Source of the DNA: Kaistia adipata DSM 17808
GTDB lineage: Bacteria > Pseudomonadota > Alphaproteobacteria > Rhizobiales > Kaistiaceae
Assembly (NCBI RefSeq): GCF_000423225.1
Contig: NZ_AUHO01000006.1
Location: 496,001 to 560,000 of the forward strand
DNA: 64,000 nucleotides
Reading direction: 5' to 3'
The notes below the pieces were generated by a model. That model made no database searches. It was not told where the DNA came from and was given only the letters and a program-made list of their open reading frames with translations. The position numbers and the translations under genes are program-made. Below, piece after piece: positions 40,763-49,891 of this stretch. Each line of letters starts with the position of its first letter. The first letter of the stretch is position 1.

Positions 40763-41980
40763 ATGGACATGCGAACGGCGCCGCGCGCGAGCGACTACGA
40801 CACGGACGGACAGCCCGGGCGCTCCGTCGGGCTGACACAACCGATCATCGCCGGCATCGTCGCGGCGTTCGTGGGCTTCGCCGGCGTCTTCACGGTCGTG
40901 CTGCAGGGCTTCATCGCCGTCGGCGCGACGCCGACGCAGGCAGCCTCCGGCCTGCTCGCCATCTGCTTCGGCCAGGGGCTGTTGTCCCTTCTGCTCAGCT
41001 GGCGCTACCGCATTCCCATCGCCATCGCCTGGTCGACGCCGGGCTCCGTGCTCTTCGCCGCCACCGGCATAATCGAGGGCGGCTTCCCGGCCGCGGTCGG
41101 CGCCTTCGCGATGGCCGGCGCGCTAATCATCGCGGCCGGCCTGTTCAAGCCGTTCGGCCGCCTGGTCTCGGCCATCCCGCCCGTGCTGGCGAGCGCCATG
41201 CTCGCCGGCATCCTGCTCGGCCTCTGCCTCGCCCCGGCCAAGGCGGTCGCCCTCGAGCCGACGCTCGCGATCCCCGTCATCCTCGCCTGGGCCATCGTCG
41301 GCCGCATCCAGAAGATCTGGGCCGTGCCGGCGGCCGTCGTGACCGCCGTCGCGATGATCATCTGGACGGCGCCGGCCACCGGATGGTCGATCGACCACAT
41401 GACGCCAGACATCACCTTCGTCTGGCCTGTGTTCACGCTGCAGGGCCTCGTGTCGCTGGCGATCCCGCTGTTCATCGTCACCATGGCGTCGCAGAACCTG
41501 CCCGGCATCGCCGTCATGAAGGCGAACGGCTACGAGCCGCCGGTAGCGACCGTGTTCGTCTCGACCGGGATCGGCAGCATCCTCGTCGCGCCCTTCGGCG
41601 GCCACACGCTCAACTTCGCCGCGATCACCGCCGCGATGTGCGCCGGACCGGACGCCCATCCCGACCCGTCGCGGCGCTGGATCGCGTCGTTCACGACCGG
41701 GCCGGCCTATTTCGTGCTCGGCCTCGGCGCCACCCTCGCCGCCGCGCTCATCGCCGTTGCCCCGCCGGTCCTGATCCAGGCGGCGACGGGGCTGGCCCTG
41801 CTCGGCGCCTTCGGCGGCGCGCTGGCCGGCGCCACCGCCGTGCCCGCCCATCGGGATGCGGCCATGGTGACCTTCGTGACCGCCGCTTCCGGACTTTCCT
41901 TCCTGGGCATCGGTGCGGCATTCTGGGGCCTGATCGCGGGCGGAGCCTTCATGCTCCTCAACCGGAAATGGAGCCGATGA
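40763..41980 (+). CDS. benE: BenE-family benzoate/H+ symporter
   Basis: The 405-residue protein has about 12 hydrophobic segments and BenE family text such as VGLTQPIIAGIVAAFVGFA, the IPIAIAWSTPGSVLFAA segment and APFGGHTLNFAAITAA. BenE imports benzoate or related aromatic acids with protons. No benzoate-degrading genes are nearby, so the substrate is uncertain. The start at 40763 is placed after the operator region; an upstream frame would run through the regulator's own DNA. It overlaps mobA by 4 bases and is probably controlled by the divergent GntR protein. Confidence 0.9.
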   Translation: MDMRTAPRASDYDTDGQPGRSVGLTQPIIAGIVAAFVGFAGVFTVVLQGFIAVGATPTQAASGLLAICFGQGLLSLLLSWRYRIPIAIAWSTPGSVLFAATGIIEGGFPAAVGAFAMAGALIIAAGLFKPFGRLVSAIPPVLASAMLAGILLGLCLAPAKAVALEPTLAIPVILAWAIVGRIQKIWAVPAAVVTAVAMIIWTAPATGWSIDHMTPDITFVWPVFTLQGLVSLAIPLFIVTMASQNLPGIAVMKANGYEPPVATVFVSTGIGSILVAPFGGHTLNFAAITAAMCAGPDAHPDPSRRWIASFTTGPAYFVLGLGATLAAALIAVAPPVLIQAATGLALLGAFGGALAGATAVPAHRDAAMVTFVTAASGLSFLGIGAAFWGLIAGGAFMLLNRKWSR

Positions 41981-42582
41981 GCGTCGCAGGTGTCATTCTG
42001 GCGGGAGGCAATTCGCTCCGCATGGGCCGAGAAAAGGCCTTCGCGCGACTGGGCGAGAAGCCGTTGATCGAACATGTGATCGAGCGCTTCGCACCGCAGG
42101 TAGCGCCGCTTGCCATCAATGCCAATGGCGATCCCGCCCGCTTCGCGCCCTACGCCCTCCCCGTGCTCGCCGACGACGAGCCGGACACCGGCCCCCTCGG
42201 CGGTATCCTGGCCGGCATGCGCTGGGCCGCGACGCTTCCGGACCAACCCGCCTTTGTCGCCACCGTTCCGATCGATTCGCCCTTCCTGCCGCGCGATCTG
42301 GTGGCGCGCCTCGAAGCCGGCCGAGCCGGACAGCCGCTGATCGCCATCGCGGCGTCAGGCGATCGCGACCACCCCGTATTCGGCCTATGGCCGGTGACCC
42401 TTGCCGATACGCTGGCCGAGTGGCGCCGGACCGCGAAGAGCCAGGGCGTGCGCGCCTTCCTGGCGGCGAGCGGCTACGCCGTGGTCGGTTTCGACTTCGC
42501 GCCCGATCGCCCGGACCCGTTCCTCAACGCCAATACGCCGGCCGAACTCGAGCGGGCCGCCCGCTGGCTGTCGCCGGCCTAG
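41977..42582 (+). CDS. mobA: Molybdenum cofactor guanylyltransferase
   Basis: MobA attaches GMP to molybdopterin to form MGD for DMSO-reductase-family enzymes. The 201 residues start with the nucleotidyltransferase motif GVILAGGNSLRMGREKAF; PLGGILAGM and VPIDSPFLP (metal-binding Asp) follow, and the ending DPFLNANTPAELE is typical. The ATG lies in the ATGA overlap with the benE stop, suggesting translational coupling to a transporter with no obvious link to molybdenum. Confidence 0.95.
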   Translation: MSVAGVILAGGNSLRMGREKAFARLGEKPLIEHVIERFAPQVAPLAINANGDPARFAPYALPVLADDEPDTGPLGGILAGMRWAATLPDQPAFVATVPIDSPFLPRDLVARLEAGRAGQPLIAIAASGDRDHPVFGLWPVTLADTLAEWRRTAKSQGVRAFLAASGYAVVGFDFAPDRPDPFLNANTPAELERAARWLSPA

Positions 42583-42702
42583 GGCGGAACTGCCGGGAGT
42601 TGCGGCCCGCCCTCAAATGGTGGGATATACCCTGAGGACGGACGCTCGCCTCTGGCGGGCAAACCGGACGCAGTAGAAAAGCGTACCTCAGAGGGAATGC
42701 AC

Positions 42703-43467
42703 ATGCGCATCGTCAAGCAGGCTGCCATCGCAGCCCTGGCCCTGATGGCCGTCACCGGCGCCGTTCAGGCCAAGGAATGGAAGAACATCCGCGTCGCCGT
42801 CGAAGGCGCCTTCCCGCCGTTCAACTTCGTCGGCGCCGACAACCAGCTCGGCGGCTTCGACGTCGATATCGCCAAGGCGATCTGCGAGAAGATGAAGGCG
42901 GAATGCACCTTCGCCGTGCAGGACTGGGACGGGCTGATCCCGGCGCTTCAGGCGGGCAAGTTCGATACCATCATCTCGTCCATGTCGATCACGGACGAAC
43001 GCAAGAAGGTCATCGACTTCTCGCGCCCCTACTACCAGTCGCCCTCCTCCTTCATCGCGCCGAAGAGCGCCGGCATCAAGGACACGTCGCCCGAGGCCCT
43101 GAAGGGCAAGACGATCGGCGCGCAGTCCTCGACCGTCCAGGCGGCCGAGCTCGAGCAGAAGTACAAGGATTCCGACATCAAGCTCTATCCGACCCAGGAT
43201 GAGGTCAATCTCGACCTGGTCGCCGGCCGAATCGACATGCTCTTCGTCGACAAGCTGCCCGGCCTCGACTGGCTGAAGACGGCGGACGGCGGCAATTTCG
43301 AGTTCGTCGGCACCGACCTGCCGACCGATGGCGTCGGCGCCGGCGTGCGCCAGTCCGACACCGACCTGCGCGACCAGATCTCGGAAGCGATCGTCGCGAT
43401 CAAGGCCGACGGCACCTACGACAAGATCAACGCCAAGTACTTCCCCTTCTCGATCTGGAAGGATTGA
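42703..43467 (+). CDS. Amino-acid ABC transporter substrate-binding protein (family 3)
   Basis: A 254-residue periplasmic protein with signal peptide (RIVKQAAIAALALMAVTGAVQA) and family-3 landmarks: EGAFPPFNFVGADNQLGGFDVD, CTFAVQDWDGLIPALQAGKFD, and DERKKVIDFSRPYY. The family includes HisJ, ArgT and octopine/nopaline binding proteins, so basic amino acids or opine-like ligands are likely. GAGGG at 42691-42695 is better spaced for ATG 42703 than 42697. A strong hairpin separates it from the permease genes, which usually raises binding-protein yield over permeases. Confidence 0.93.
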   Translation: MRIVKQAAIAALALMAVTGAVQAKEWKNIRVAVEGAFPPFNFVGADNQLGGFDVDIAKAICEKMKAECTFAVQDWDGLIPALQAGKFDTIISSMSITDERKKVIDFSRPYYQSPSSFIAPKSAGIKDTSPEALKGKTIGAQSSTVQAAELEQKYKDSDIKLYPTQDEVNLDLVAGRIDMLFVDKLPGLDWLKTADGGNFEFVGTDLPTDGVGAGVRQSDTDLRDQISEAIVAIKADGTYDKINAKYFPFSIWKD

Positions 43468-43478
43468 ACCATACGCCC

Positions 43479-43503
43479 CGCCGGGCCTCGTTGAGGCCCG
43501 GCG
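43479..43503 (+). promoter_or_regulatory. Strong intercistronic hairpin between binding-protein and permease genes
   Basis: An 11-bp perfect GC-rich stem (43479-43489 with 43493-43503) closes on a 3-base loop. No T-run follows. Such hairpins commonly protect the upstream mRNA end, so binding protein is made in excess over permease. Confidence 0.65.
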
Positions 43504-43542
43504 GCGGCGCACCTTTCGCTGCACCCTTGGGGGACGGGCCGC

Positions 43543-44253
43543 GTGCACCTGCTAGAGTTGCTTAGTTTCGGGCCCAATGGTTGGGGCAACCAGCTGCTTG
43601 CCGGCACGTGGCTCACCATCCGCCTCGCCCTCGCGACGCTGCCCTTCGGACTGTTGCTCGGCCTGCTGATGGCACTCGCCAAGCGCAGCCGGAATCGTTG
43701 GTGGCGCGCCTTCGGCAATGCCTACACGACGATCTTTCGCGGCCTGCCCGAGCTCCTGACCATCTTCATCGTCTATTTCGGCGGCCAGATCGTCCTGCAG
43801 AAGTTCGTCAGCCTGTTCAGCGACGCGCCGGTCGAGATCAACGGCTTCGTCGCCGGCATGGTGGCGCTCGGCGTCGTGTTTTCCGCCTATGCGTCGGAGG
43901 TCTTCCTCGGCGCCTTCAACAACATCACCCGCGGCCAGTACGAAGCCGCCTATGCGCTCGGGCTGCGGCCATGGGCAACGCTGCGCCTCGTCATCGTGCC
44001 GCAGCTCGTGCGCCTCGCCCTGCCCGGCCTCGCCAATCTCTGGCTGATCCTGCTGAAGGACACGGCGCTCGTTTCGGTGATCGCGCTCGAGGACCTCCTG
44101 CGCAAGACGCAGATCGCCGTCCGCGTCACCAAGGAGCCGTTCCTGTTCTTCGGCGTCGCCTGCCTGATCTACCTCGTGCTGTCGATGGTGTCGTCGATCG
44201 GCATCGTGGCGATCGAGCGCTGGGCCAATCGCGGCGTCAGGAGAGCGTCATGA
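43543..44253 (+). CDS. Amino-acid ABC transporter permease (HisQ-like)
   Basis: The 236-residue permease has about five helices and the EAA-loop type segment GQYEAAYALGLRPWATLRLVIVPQLVRLALPGL that contacts the ATPase. It starts with GTG; no better ATG is present. The C-terminus reads to an ATGA overlap with the second permease. The two permeases should form a heterodimer for the binding protein encoded upstream. Confidence 0.92.
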   Translation: MHLLELLSFGPNGWGNQLLAGTWLTIRLALATLPFGLLLGLLMALAKRSRNRWWRAFGNAYTTIFRGLPELLTIFIVYFGGQIVLQKFVSLFSDAPVEINGFVAGMVALGVVFSAYASEVFLGAFNNITRGQYEAAYALGLRPWATLRLVIVPQLVRLALPGLANLWLILLKDTALVSVIALEDLLRKTQIAVRVTKEPFLFFGVACLIYLVLSMVSSIGIVAIERWANRGVRRAS

Positions 44254-44936
44254 ACTGGGACGCGCTCGCCACCTACGGCCCGCGCATGCTGCAGGGGCTC
44301 GTCGTCACGCTGCAGCTGGTCGTCATCTCGATCACGCTCGGCGCGCTTTTGGCCTGGCCCGTCGCGCTGGCGCGGATGAGCCGCAGCCGCATCCTGCGCG
44401 GCATCTCGTTCGGCTACATGTATTTCTTCCGCGGCACGCCGCTGCTGGCGCAGACCTTCCTGGTCTACTACGGCGCCGGCCAGTTCCGGCCGCAGCTGGA
44501 AGCGGTCGGGCTCTGGTGGCTGTTTCGCGACGCCTTCTTCTGCTGCGTGCTCACCTTCACGTTGAACACCGCCGCCTATCAGGCTGAAATCCTTCGCGGG
44601 GCCATCCGCGCCGTGCCGATCGGCCAGAGCGAGGCGGCGATGTCGCTGGGCCTCAATTCGCGGCAGATCTTCCGCAAGATCATCGTGCCGCAGGCGTTGC
44701 TCATCGCGCTGCGCCCGCTCGGCAACGAGGTCATCCTGATGATCAAGGGCTCGTCGGTCGCGGCCATCGTGACGGTGTTCGACCTGATGGGCGTCACCCG
44801 CCTCGCCTATTCGCGCACCTTCGACTTCCAGGTCTATCTGTGGGCCGCCGTGCTCTACCTGATCGTCGTCGAGACGATCCGGCGGGTCTGGGACAAGCTC
44901 GAGCACTACCTGACGCGCCATCTCCGGCACGCCTGA
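44250..44936 (+). CDS. Amino-acid ABC transporter permease (HisM-like)
   Basis: The 228-residue permease has the coupling segment GQSEAAMSLGLNSRQIFRKIIVPQALLIALRPL and the family text YMYFFRGTPLLAQTFLVYYG. The ATG overlaps the previous stop by 4 bases. No ATPase gene (HisP-like) follows; a hairpin and an Lrp gene on the other strand come next. The missing ATPase must be encoded elsewhere, or a shared one is used. Confidence 0.92.
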   Translation: MNWDALATYGPRMLQGLVVTLQLVVISITLGALLAWPVALARMSRSRILRGISFGYMYFFRGTPLLAQTFLVYYGAGQFRPQLEAVGLWWLFRDAFFCCVLTFTLNTAAYQAEILRGAIRAVPIGQSEAAMSLGLNSRQIFRKIIVPQALLIALRPLGNEVILMIKGSSVAAIVTVFDLMGVTRLAYSRTFDFQVYLWAAVLYLIVVETIRRVWDKLEHYLTRHLRHA

Positions 44937-44942
44937 AAGCTA

Positions 44943-44967
44943 AACACCCGGCGCAAGGCCGGGTGTT
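44943..44967. terminator. Terminator-like hairpin after the permease operon
   Basis: AACACCCGGC pairs perfectly with GCCGGGTGTT around a 5-base loop. It follows the permease stop by 6 bases and could serve both this operon and the convergent Lrp gene. The T-run is poor. Confidence 0.6.
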
Positions 44968-44997
44968 CTCATCTCTCGGGATCGCGGGACGAAGGCC

Positions 44998-45486
44998 TCA
45001 GGCCATGCCCTTGTCCTTTTCCAGCGGGATGTAGTTGAGCGGCAGCGCCGTCGCGTACTTGATCTGCTCCATCGCGAAGGCCGACGACACGTCGGCGATG
45101 TCGATGCGCGAGATCAGCCGCTTGTAGAACAGGTCATAGGCCTCGATATCCGGCACCACGACACGCAGCAGGTAATCGACCTGCCCGCTCATGCGGTAGA
45201 ACTCGACCACTTCCGGCACATCCCGGATCACCTCGGCGAAGCGCTTCAGCCATTCCTCATTGTGCTGGCTGGTGGTGATCGAGACGAACACCGTCACCTT
45301 GGCGTTGACCTTCTTCGGGTCGAGCACAGCGACGCGCTTGGTGATGACGCCGTCTTCCTCGAGCTTCTGGATGCGCCGCCAGCACGGCGTCGTCGACAGG
45401 CCGACTCGCCGCCCGATCTCGGCGACGGGGATGGTGGCGTCTTCCTGCAGGATCTGCAGAATTTTTCGGTCGAGCCGGTCGATCAT
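44998..45486 (-). CDS. Lrp/AsnC-family transcriptional regulator
   Basis: The 162-residue protein has an N-terminal helix-turn-helix (about 1-50; VAEIGRRVGLSTTPCWRRIQ) and a C-terminal RAM domain (about 65-150; SGQVDYLLRVVVPDIEAY) that binds amino acids and assembles oligomers. The ATG at 45486, preceded by AGAGG, gives MIDRLDRKIL, the usual start; an ATG 27 bases upstream is also possible. Lying beside amino-acid permease genes, it may regulate them. Confidence 0.92.
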   Translation of the reverse strand: MIDRLDRKILQILQEDATIPVAEIGRRVGLSTTPCWRRIQKLEEDGVITKRVAVLDPKKVNAKVTVFVSITTSQHNEEWLKRFAEVIRDVPEVVEFYRMSGQVDYLLRVVVPDIEAYDLFYKRLISRIDIADVSSAFAMEQIKYATALPLNYIPLEKDKGMA

Positions 45487-45568
45487 TCGGGAAACCTCTA
45501 CTTTGGAACCCATCCGCCTGGGGCATCATTTTCCAACGACGACATCAGGAGACACTCGATTGAGAAAA

Positions 45569-46279
45569 TTATTCTGAAGATGAATGATCAACTCGGGTCG
45601 TTTTGTCAATCGGACCGGCCAATTCGGCCGCCACGCGCGCCCGCAGCACTGGCAGCAGCTCCGCCTCGAACCACGGAGTGCGCTTGAGCCAACCGGAGTT
45701 CCGCCACGACGGATGCGGCAACGGGATGACGGCGGGCGTGTTGCCGCCGTCGAGGATCGCGCGCCAGTTCGAAACTGTCTCCGTCAGCCCCGATCGGGCT
45801 TTCCCGCCGAGATGCCAGTTCTGCGCATAGAGACCGACCGCCAGGACCAGGCGCACCGCCGGCAATTCGGCCATCACCCGCGCCCGCCATAGAGGCGCGC
45901 ATTCGCGGCGCGGCGGCAGGTCGCCGCCCTTGGCATCGAGACCCGGAAAGCAGAACCCCATCGGCACGATCGCGATCCGCGCCTCGTCATAGAACGTATC
46001 CTCGTCGATCCCCATCCAACTCCGAAGGCGATCGCCGGAAGGGTCGGTGAAGGGCTTGCCGGATGCATGCACACGCGTGCCCGGCGCCTGGCCGGCAATG
46101 AGGATCCGTGCGGTCGCGGCGCCACGGATCACCGGACGCGGCGCATGGGGAAGCGGCTTGCCGATAGGGCGGTCGACGCAGACCCGGCAATCCCGGATCT
46201 CCGCGAACAGAGCGTCGAGGCCGTCTTCCGGCAGATTTAGCTGCGACTTAACCATATCGCTCAAGTCGGCATTAAGCAT
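45569..46279 (-). CDS. Uracil-DNA glycosylase superfamily protein
   Basis: The 236-residue protein has motif 1 GQAPGTRVHASGKPFTD, the aromatic GFCFPG segment, and motif 2 HPSWRN near the C-terminus. Four cysteines (CRVC at about 30-33, then Cys in GFCFPG and RRECAPL) could hold the Fe-S cluster of family 4/5-like glycosylases. It should remove uracil from DNA. The KRRIH-type insert of UdgX is not seen. It is divergent from the histidine kinase gene. Confidence 0.85.
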   Translation of the reverse strand: MLNADLSDMVKSQLNLPEDGLDALFAEIRDCRVCVDRPIGKPLPHAPRPVIRGAATARILIAGQAPGTRVHASGKPFTDPSGDRLRSWMGIDEDTFYDEARIAIVPMGFCFPGLDAKGGDLPPRRECAPLWRARVMAELPAVRLVLAVGLYAQNWHLGGKARSGLTETVSNWRAILDGGNTPAVIPLPHPSWRNSGWLKRTPWFEAELLPVLRARVAAELAGPIDKTTRVDHSSSE

Positions 46280-46331
46280 TCGAACCGCAAGTTTCCCGGG
46301 AACTCCTGTACTTCCTCACGGAAGCCGCGAC

Positions 46332-47906
46332 ATGCAGAGCCTAGACGTCCCGGTGGGCGACGACCAGTCGAGAGCGATGTCCGATGCCGGCGCCGAGCAG
46401 CGCCCTGCGGCAGCCGATGGCGTTCGCGGCCTCAAGGCACTGACGGCGACGTCGGGAAGCGCCGCACTCGAAGCGGCACTCCTCCAGGACTATGCCCGCA
46501 CCCGGCTGCGCGGCATCGCCGTCACGGTGGCCATGCTGCTCTCGGCCGGCATCGCCGCGACGTTCGTCATGCCGCCGCTGCTGGTCGCCCTCTGGATCGC
46601 GCCTGCCCTTCTCCTGCATGGCGGCCTCGCCGCCCTCTGCGCAATGGCCGCCACATCCACCGCTTCGGCGCCGCCGGCGCGGATCGGGCTCGTCGCGCTG
46701 GAGGCCGCCTGCGGGCTGGCCTGGGCCATCCTGCTGGGGCTCCTCGCCACTCGCGCCAATGTCGATCCCGCGATCCCCCTGCTCGCCATCGCGCTGGTCG
46801 CCGCCGCCTATGGCACCTCCCGCGCCGCGAGCCTGCCTGCGGCGTCGTTCGCCGCCGGAGCGCCGATCACCCTGACGGCGGTCACGCTGTTCGCCATGCG
46901 CGGCGCGCCCGTCGACCTGGCGCTCGCCGCGCTTTGTCTTGCCAGCGGCATCGGCTGCCTCGCCCACGCCTCGCGCCTTCACGCCACCCGACGCGCGCTG
47001 CTTTCGTCCGACCGGACCAACGACCGGCTGACGACCGATCTCGACGCCGCCCGGGCGAAGACGACGAAGGCGTTGCGCGCGGCGGAAGAGGCCAACCTCG
47101 CCCGCTCCCGCTTCCTGGCGACGATGAACCACGAGCTCCGCACGCCGCTCAACGCCATCCTCGGCTTCTCCGAGGTGATGAAGGACGAAGTGCTCGGCCC
47201 GATGGGCAACCGCACCTATCGCGACTATGCCAGCGACATCCATGCGAGCGGCGGCCACCTGCTGTCACTCGTCACCGAAATCCTGGAGCTGTCGGGCTTC
47301 GAGGCGGGGCGATACGAGCTGCGCGAGGAGCCGGTGCAGCTGACCCGGCTGGCGCAGGATTGCGAGGCCTTTGTCCGCTCCCGTGCCGAGAGCCGTGCCT
47401 TGCAGCTGACCCTCGCCGCCGAACCCGACCTGCCGCCGCTGTTGGCCGACGCGCGCGCGACACGCCAGGCGGTGATCAACCTGCTCTCCAACGCCATCAA
47501 GTTCACCCAGCCGGGTGGCGAGGTCGAGATCCTCGTCGGCTGGACGGCGGGCGGCGGTCAGTATGTCTCGGTGCGCGACAGCGGCCGGGGCATCCCAGCC
47601 GACGAATTGCGCGGCCTGATCTCCGCCTTCGAGGCGAACGAAAGCAGCATCCGCCGGGCGGAACAGGGCAGCGGCATGGGTCTCGCCATCGTCAAGGCCA
47701 TTGCCCGGCTGCACGCCGCCGCCTTTGAACTGTGCTCGACCGTGGGGCGCGGCACCGAGGCGACGCTGTGCTTCCCGCGCGAGCGGGTGATGGAGCCGCG
47801 CGCCGTCGCTTTGCCGCGCGCGGATATCCGCATCGTGAGCCCGATCATCGCCGAGCCGGCTGCCACGTCGGGCGCGGAGGTCGTGCCGCTGCGCTCGACG
47901 GGCTGA
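46332..47906 (+). CDS. Membrane sensor histidine kinase
   Basis: The 524-residue protein has a soluble N-terminal part (about 1-55), several membrane helices (about 55-200), a coiled linker, the HisKA box MNHELRTPLNAILGFSEVMK (about 270-290), and an HATPase domain with N-box VINLLSNAIKFT, G1 DSGRGIP and G2 GSGMGLAIVKAI. The H-box text resembles PleC/DivJ-type alphaproteobacterial kinases. No receiver or response regulator gene is adjacent, so it is an orphan kinase. ATG 46332 is the likely start; 46377 is possible. Confidence 0.88.
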   Translation: MQSLDVPVGDDQSRAMSDAGAEQRPAAADGVRGLKALTATSGSAALEAALLQDYARTRLRGIAVTVAMLLSAGIAATFVMPPLLVALWIAPALLLHGGLAALCAMAATSTASAPPARIGLVALEAACGLAWAILLGLLATRANVDPAIPLLAIALVAAAYGTSRAASLPAASFAAGAPITLTAVTLFAMRGAPVDLALAALCLASGIGCLAHASRLHATRRALLSSDRTNDRLTTDLDAARAKTTKALRAAEEANLARSRFLATMNHELRTPLNAILGFSEVMKDEVLGPMGNRTYRDYASDIHASGGHLLSLVTEILELSGFEAGRYELREEPVQLTRLAQDCEAFVRSRAESRALQLTLAAEPDLPPLLADARATRQAVINLLSNAIKFTQPGGEVEILVGWTAGGGQYVSVRDSGRGIPADELRGLISAFEANESSIRRAEQGSGMGLAIVKAIARLHAAAFELCSTVGRGTEATLCFPRERVMEPRAVALPRADIRIVSPIIAEPAATSGAEVVPLRSTG

Positions 47907-47914
47907 ACGACGCG

Positions 47915-48943
47915 TTAGGCGTCCTTCGTCGCGACGCCGGCCTGGGCGAAAGTCGCCATGCCGGTGTGGATCTCCGCCGCCGCCTTGATCAAACCTGCCG
48001 CCATCGCCGCACCGGTGCCCTCGCCGAGACGCATGCCGAGATCGAGCAGCGGCTTCTTGCCCATGGCCTCGAGCAGGCGCGCATGCGGTGGCTCGGCCGA
48101 GACATGGCCAAACTGACAATGGTCGAGTGCGCCCGGATCGATCTTGTAGAGAACCGCCGCCGCCGCCGTCGCGACATAGCCGTCGACGATCACGGGAATG
48201 CGGCTCATGCGGGCCGCGAGGATCGCGCCGGCCATCGCGGCCAGTTCGCGACCGCCGAGGCGACGCAGCACTTCGAGCGGATCCTGGAGATGGGCGGCGT
48301 GCAGCGCCAGCGCCGCGTCGATCGCCTCGGCCTTGCGCGCCAGCCCGGCTTCGTCGACGCCGGTGCCCGGGCCGACCCAGTCGCGCCCCGTGCCGCCGAA
48401 CAGTCCGGCCGCGACTGCGCCGGCGATCGTCGTGTTGGCGATGCCCATCTCGCCGATCGCGAGCAGGTCGATGCCGCCGGCGGTCGCCTCCATGCCGAAG
48501 GCCATGGTGGCGGCGCAACCGGCCTCGTCGAGCGCCGGTTCGACCGTGATATCGCCGGTCGGGATGTCGAGCGCGAGGTCGAACACCTTGAGGCCGAGGT
48601 CATAGGTGATGCAGATCTGGTTGATCGCCGCGCCGCCGGCGGCGAAATTCTCGACCATCTGCTGCGTCACGCTGGCCGGATAGGCGGAAACGCCGCGCGC
48701 GGCGACGCCGTGATTGCCGGCGAAGATCGCGACCAGCGGTCGGGTGATGGCGGGCCGGGCCCGGCCCTGCCAGGCGCCGAGCCATTCCGCCAGTTCCTCG
48801 AGGCGGCCGAGCGAACCGGCCGGCTTGGTCAGCTCCGCGTCGCGCGCCCGGATCGCCAGGACCGCCGCTTCGTCGTGCGCCGGCAACTGCTCGAAGAGGG
48901 CGCGAATGTCGTCGAAGGGAAGTCCGGTAGCGGAGCGGGCCAT
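47915..48943 (-). CDS. cobT: Nicotinate-nucleotide--dimethylbenzimidazole phosphoribosyltransferase
   Basis: CobT activates the lower ligand (DMB) with nicotinate mononucleotide to alpha-ribazole phosphate. The 342 residues include the start SATGLPFDDIRAL, AGNHGVAARGVSAYP, GEMGIANTTIAGAVAAGL and the late GEGTGAAMAAGLIKAA, all typical of CobT/CobU-phosphoribosyltransferases. It is divergent from cobS, the next step, over 144 bases, in which I see no convincing cobalamin riboswitch. Confidence 0.96.
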   Translation of the reverse strand: MARSATGLPFDDIRALFEQLPAHDEAAVLAIRARDAELTKPAGSLGRLEELAEWLGAWQGRARPAITRPLVAIFAGNHGVAARGVSAYPASVTQQMVENFAAGGAAINQICITYDLGLKVFDLALDIPTGDITVEPALDEAGCAATMAFGMEATAGGIDLLAIGEMGIANTTIAGAVAAGLFGGTGRDWVGPGTGVDEAGLARKAEAIDAALALHAAHLQDPLEVLRRLGGRELAAMAGAILAARMSRIPVIVDGYVATAAAAVLYKIDPGALDHCQFGHVSAEPPHARLLEAMGKKPLLDLGMRLGEGTGAAMAAGLIKAAAEIHTGMATFAQAGVATKDA

Positions 48944-49087
48944 GGGGTATCTCGGATTGCTGCGGGGTGGGTGGACGCGCCGCGCTTTGCGGCCGGGGCG
49001 CGGCGATCTATAACCCTCCTGCCGCCCCACCGCAAAGCACGGATGACGGTGAGTCGGTGCGGCGTTCCGCCGAACGGGGCGATTCAC

Positions 49088-49891
49088 ATGACTGACGAGC
49101 AGGTCCGTACCATGTTCCGCACATCCGCATCCGAGCTGGCCGCGTCGACGGCGTTCCTGACGCGCCTGCCCGCCGCCTGGCTCGGCGTCGATCCCCGGCA
49201 CCGCCCGGATTTTCGAGTGGCGGCGCGCACTTTCCCGCTGGTCGGGCTGCTCGTCGGAATCGTCGGCGCCATCGTCGCGCTGATCGCCTCCGGGCTGAAC
49301 CTGCCGCCGCTCGCGGCCGCCATCCTGTCGCTCACGGCGACGATCGCGCTGACCGGCGCCCTGCACGAGGACGGCCTGGCCGATACCGCTGACGGCTTCG
49401 GCGGCGGCGCGACGGCGACCCGCAAGCTCGAAATCATGCGCGACAGCCGGATCGGCACGTTCGGCGGCATCGCGCTGATCCTGTCGCTGCTGCTCCGCGC
49501 CAGCCTGATCGCCGCCCTGCTGCCCTATGGCGCCATGCCGGTCGCCATGGCGCTGATCGCCGCCGAGATCGTCAGCCGCGCGGCGATGGTGCAGCTCTGG
49601 ACGGCGCTGCCGCCGGCGCGCTTCGAGGGTCTCGCCAGCGAGACCGGCCGCCCCAGCAGCGAGACGCGCTGGACGGCGATCGGCATCGCCGTCATCGCGG
49701 CGCTGATCGCGGGCAGCCTCGGAACCGGCTTCTTCGATGCCGTGGTCGCGCTGATCGTGGCAGGGCTCGCGAGCTATGCCTTCCAGCTCGCCTGCGCCTG
49801 GCAGATCGCCGGCCAGACCGGCGATACGCTCGGCGCCGCGCAGCAGATCGCGCTCGTCACCTTCCTGATGGCGATCGTCGCCTCGGCATGA
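49088..49891 (+). CDS. cobS: Adenosylcobinamide-GDP ribazoletransferase (cobalamin synthase)
   Basis: CobS joins adenosylcobinamide-GDP with alpha-ribazole in the last steps of cobalamin synthesis, in the inner membrane. The 267-residue protein has FLTRLP near the start, the LHEDGLADTADGFGGG motif with metal-binding Asp residues, and DSRIGTFG, followed by hydrophobic helices. It is called CobV in some species. The ATG at 49088 starts the family text. It overlaps the next small gene by 4 bases. Confidence 0.95.
   Translation: MTDEQVRTMFRTSASELAASTAFLTRLPAAWLGVDPRHRPDFRVAARTFPLVGLLVGIVGAIVALIASGLNLPPLAAAILSLTATIALTGALHEDGLADTADGFGGGATATRKLEIMRDSRIGTFGGIALILSLLLRASLIAALLPYGAMPVAMALIAAEIVSRAAMVQLWTALPPARFEGLASETGRPSSETRWTAIGIAVIAALIAGSLGTGFFDAVVALIVAGLASYAFQLACAWQIAGQTGDTLGAAQQIALVTFLMAIVASA

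Noticed and set aside
48944-49087. Possible cobalamin riboswitch between cobT and cobS
   Set aside because: I found no B12-box-like consensus or matching stems in these 144 bases.
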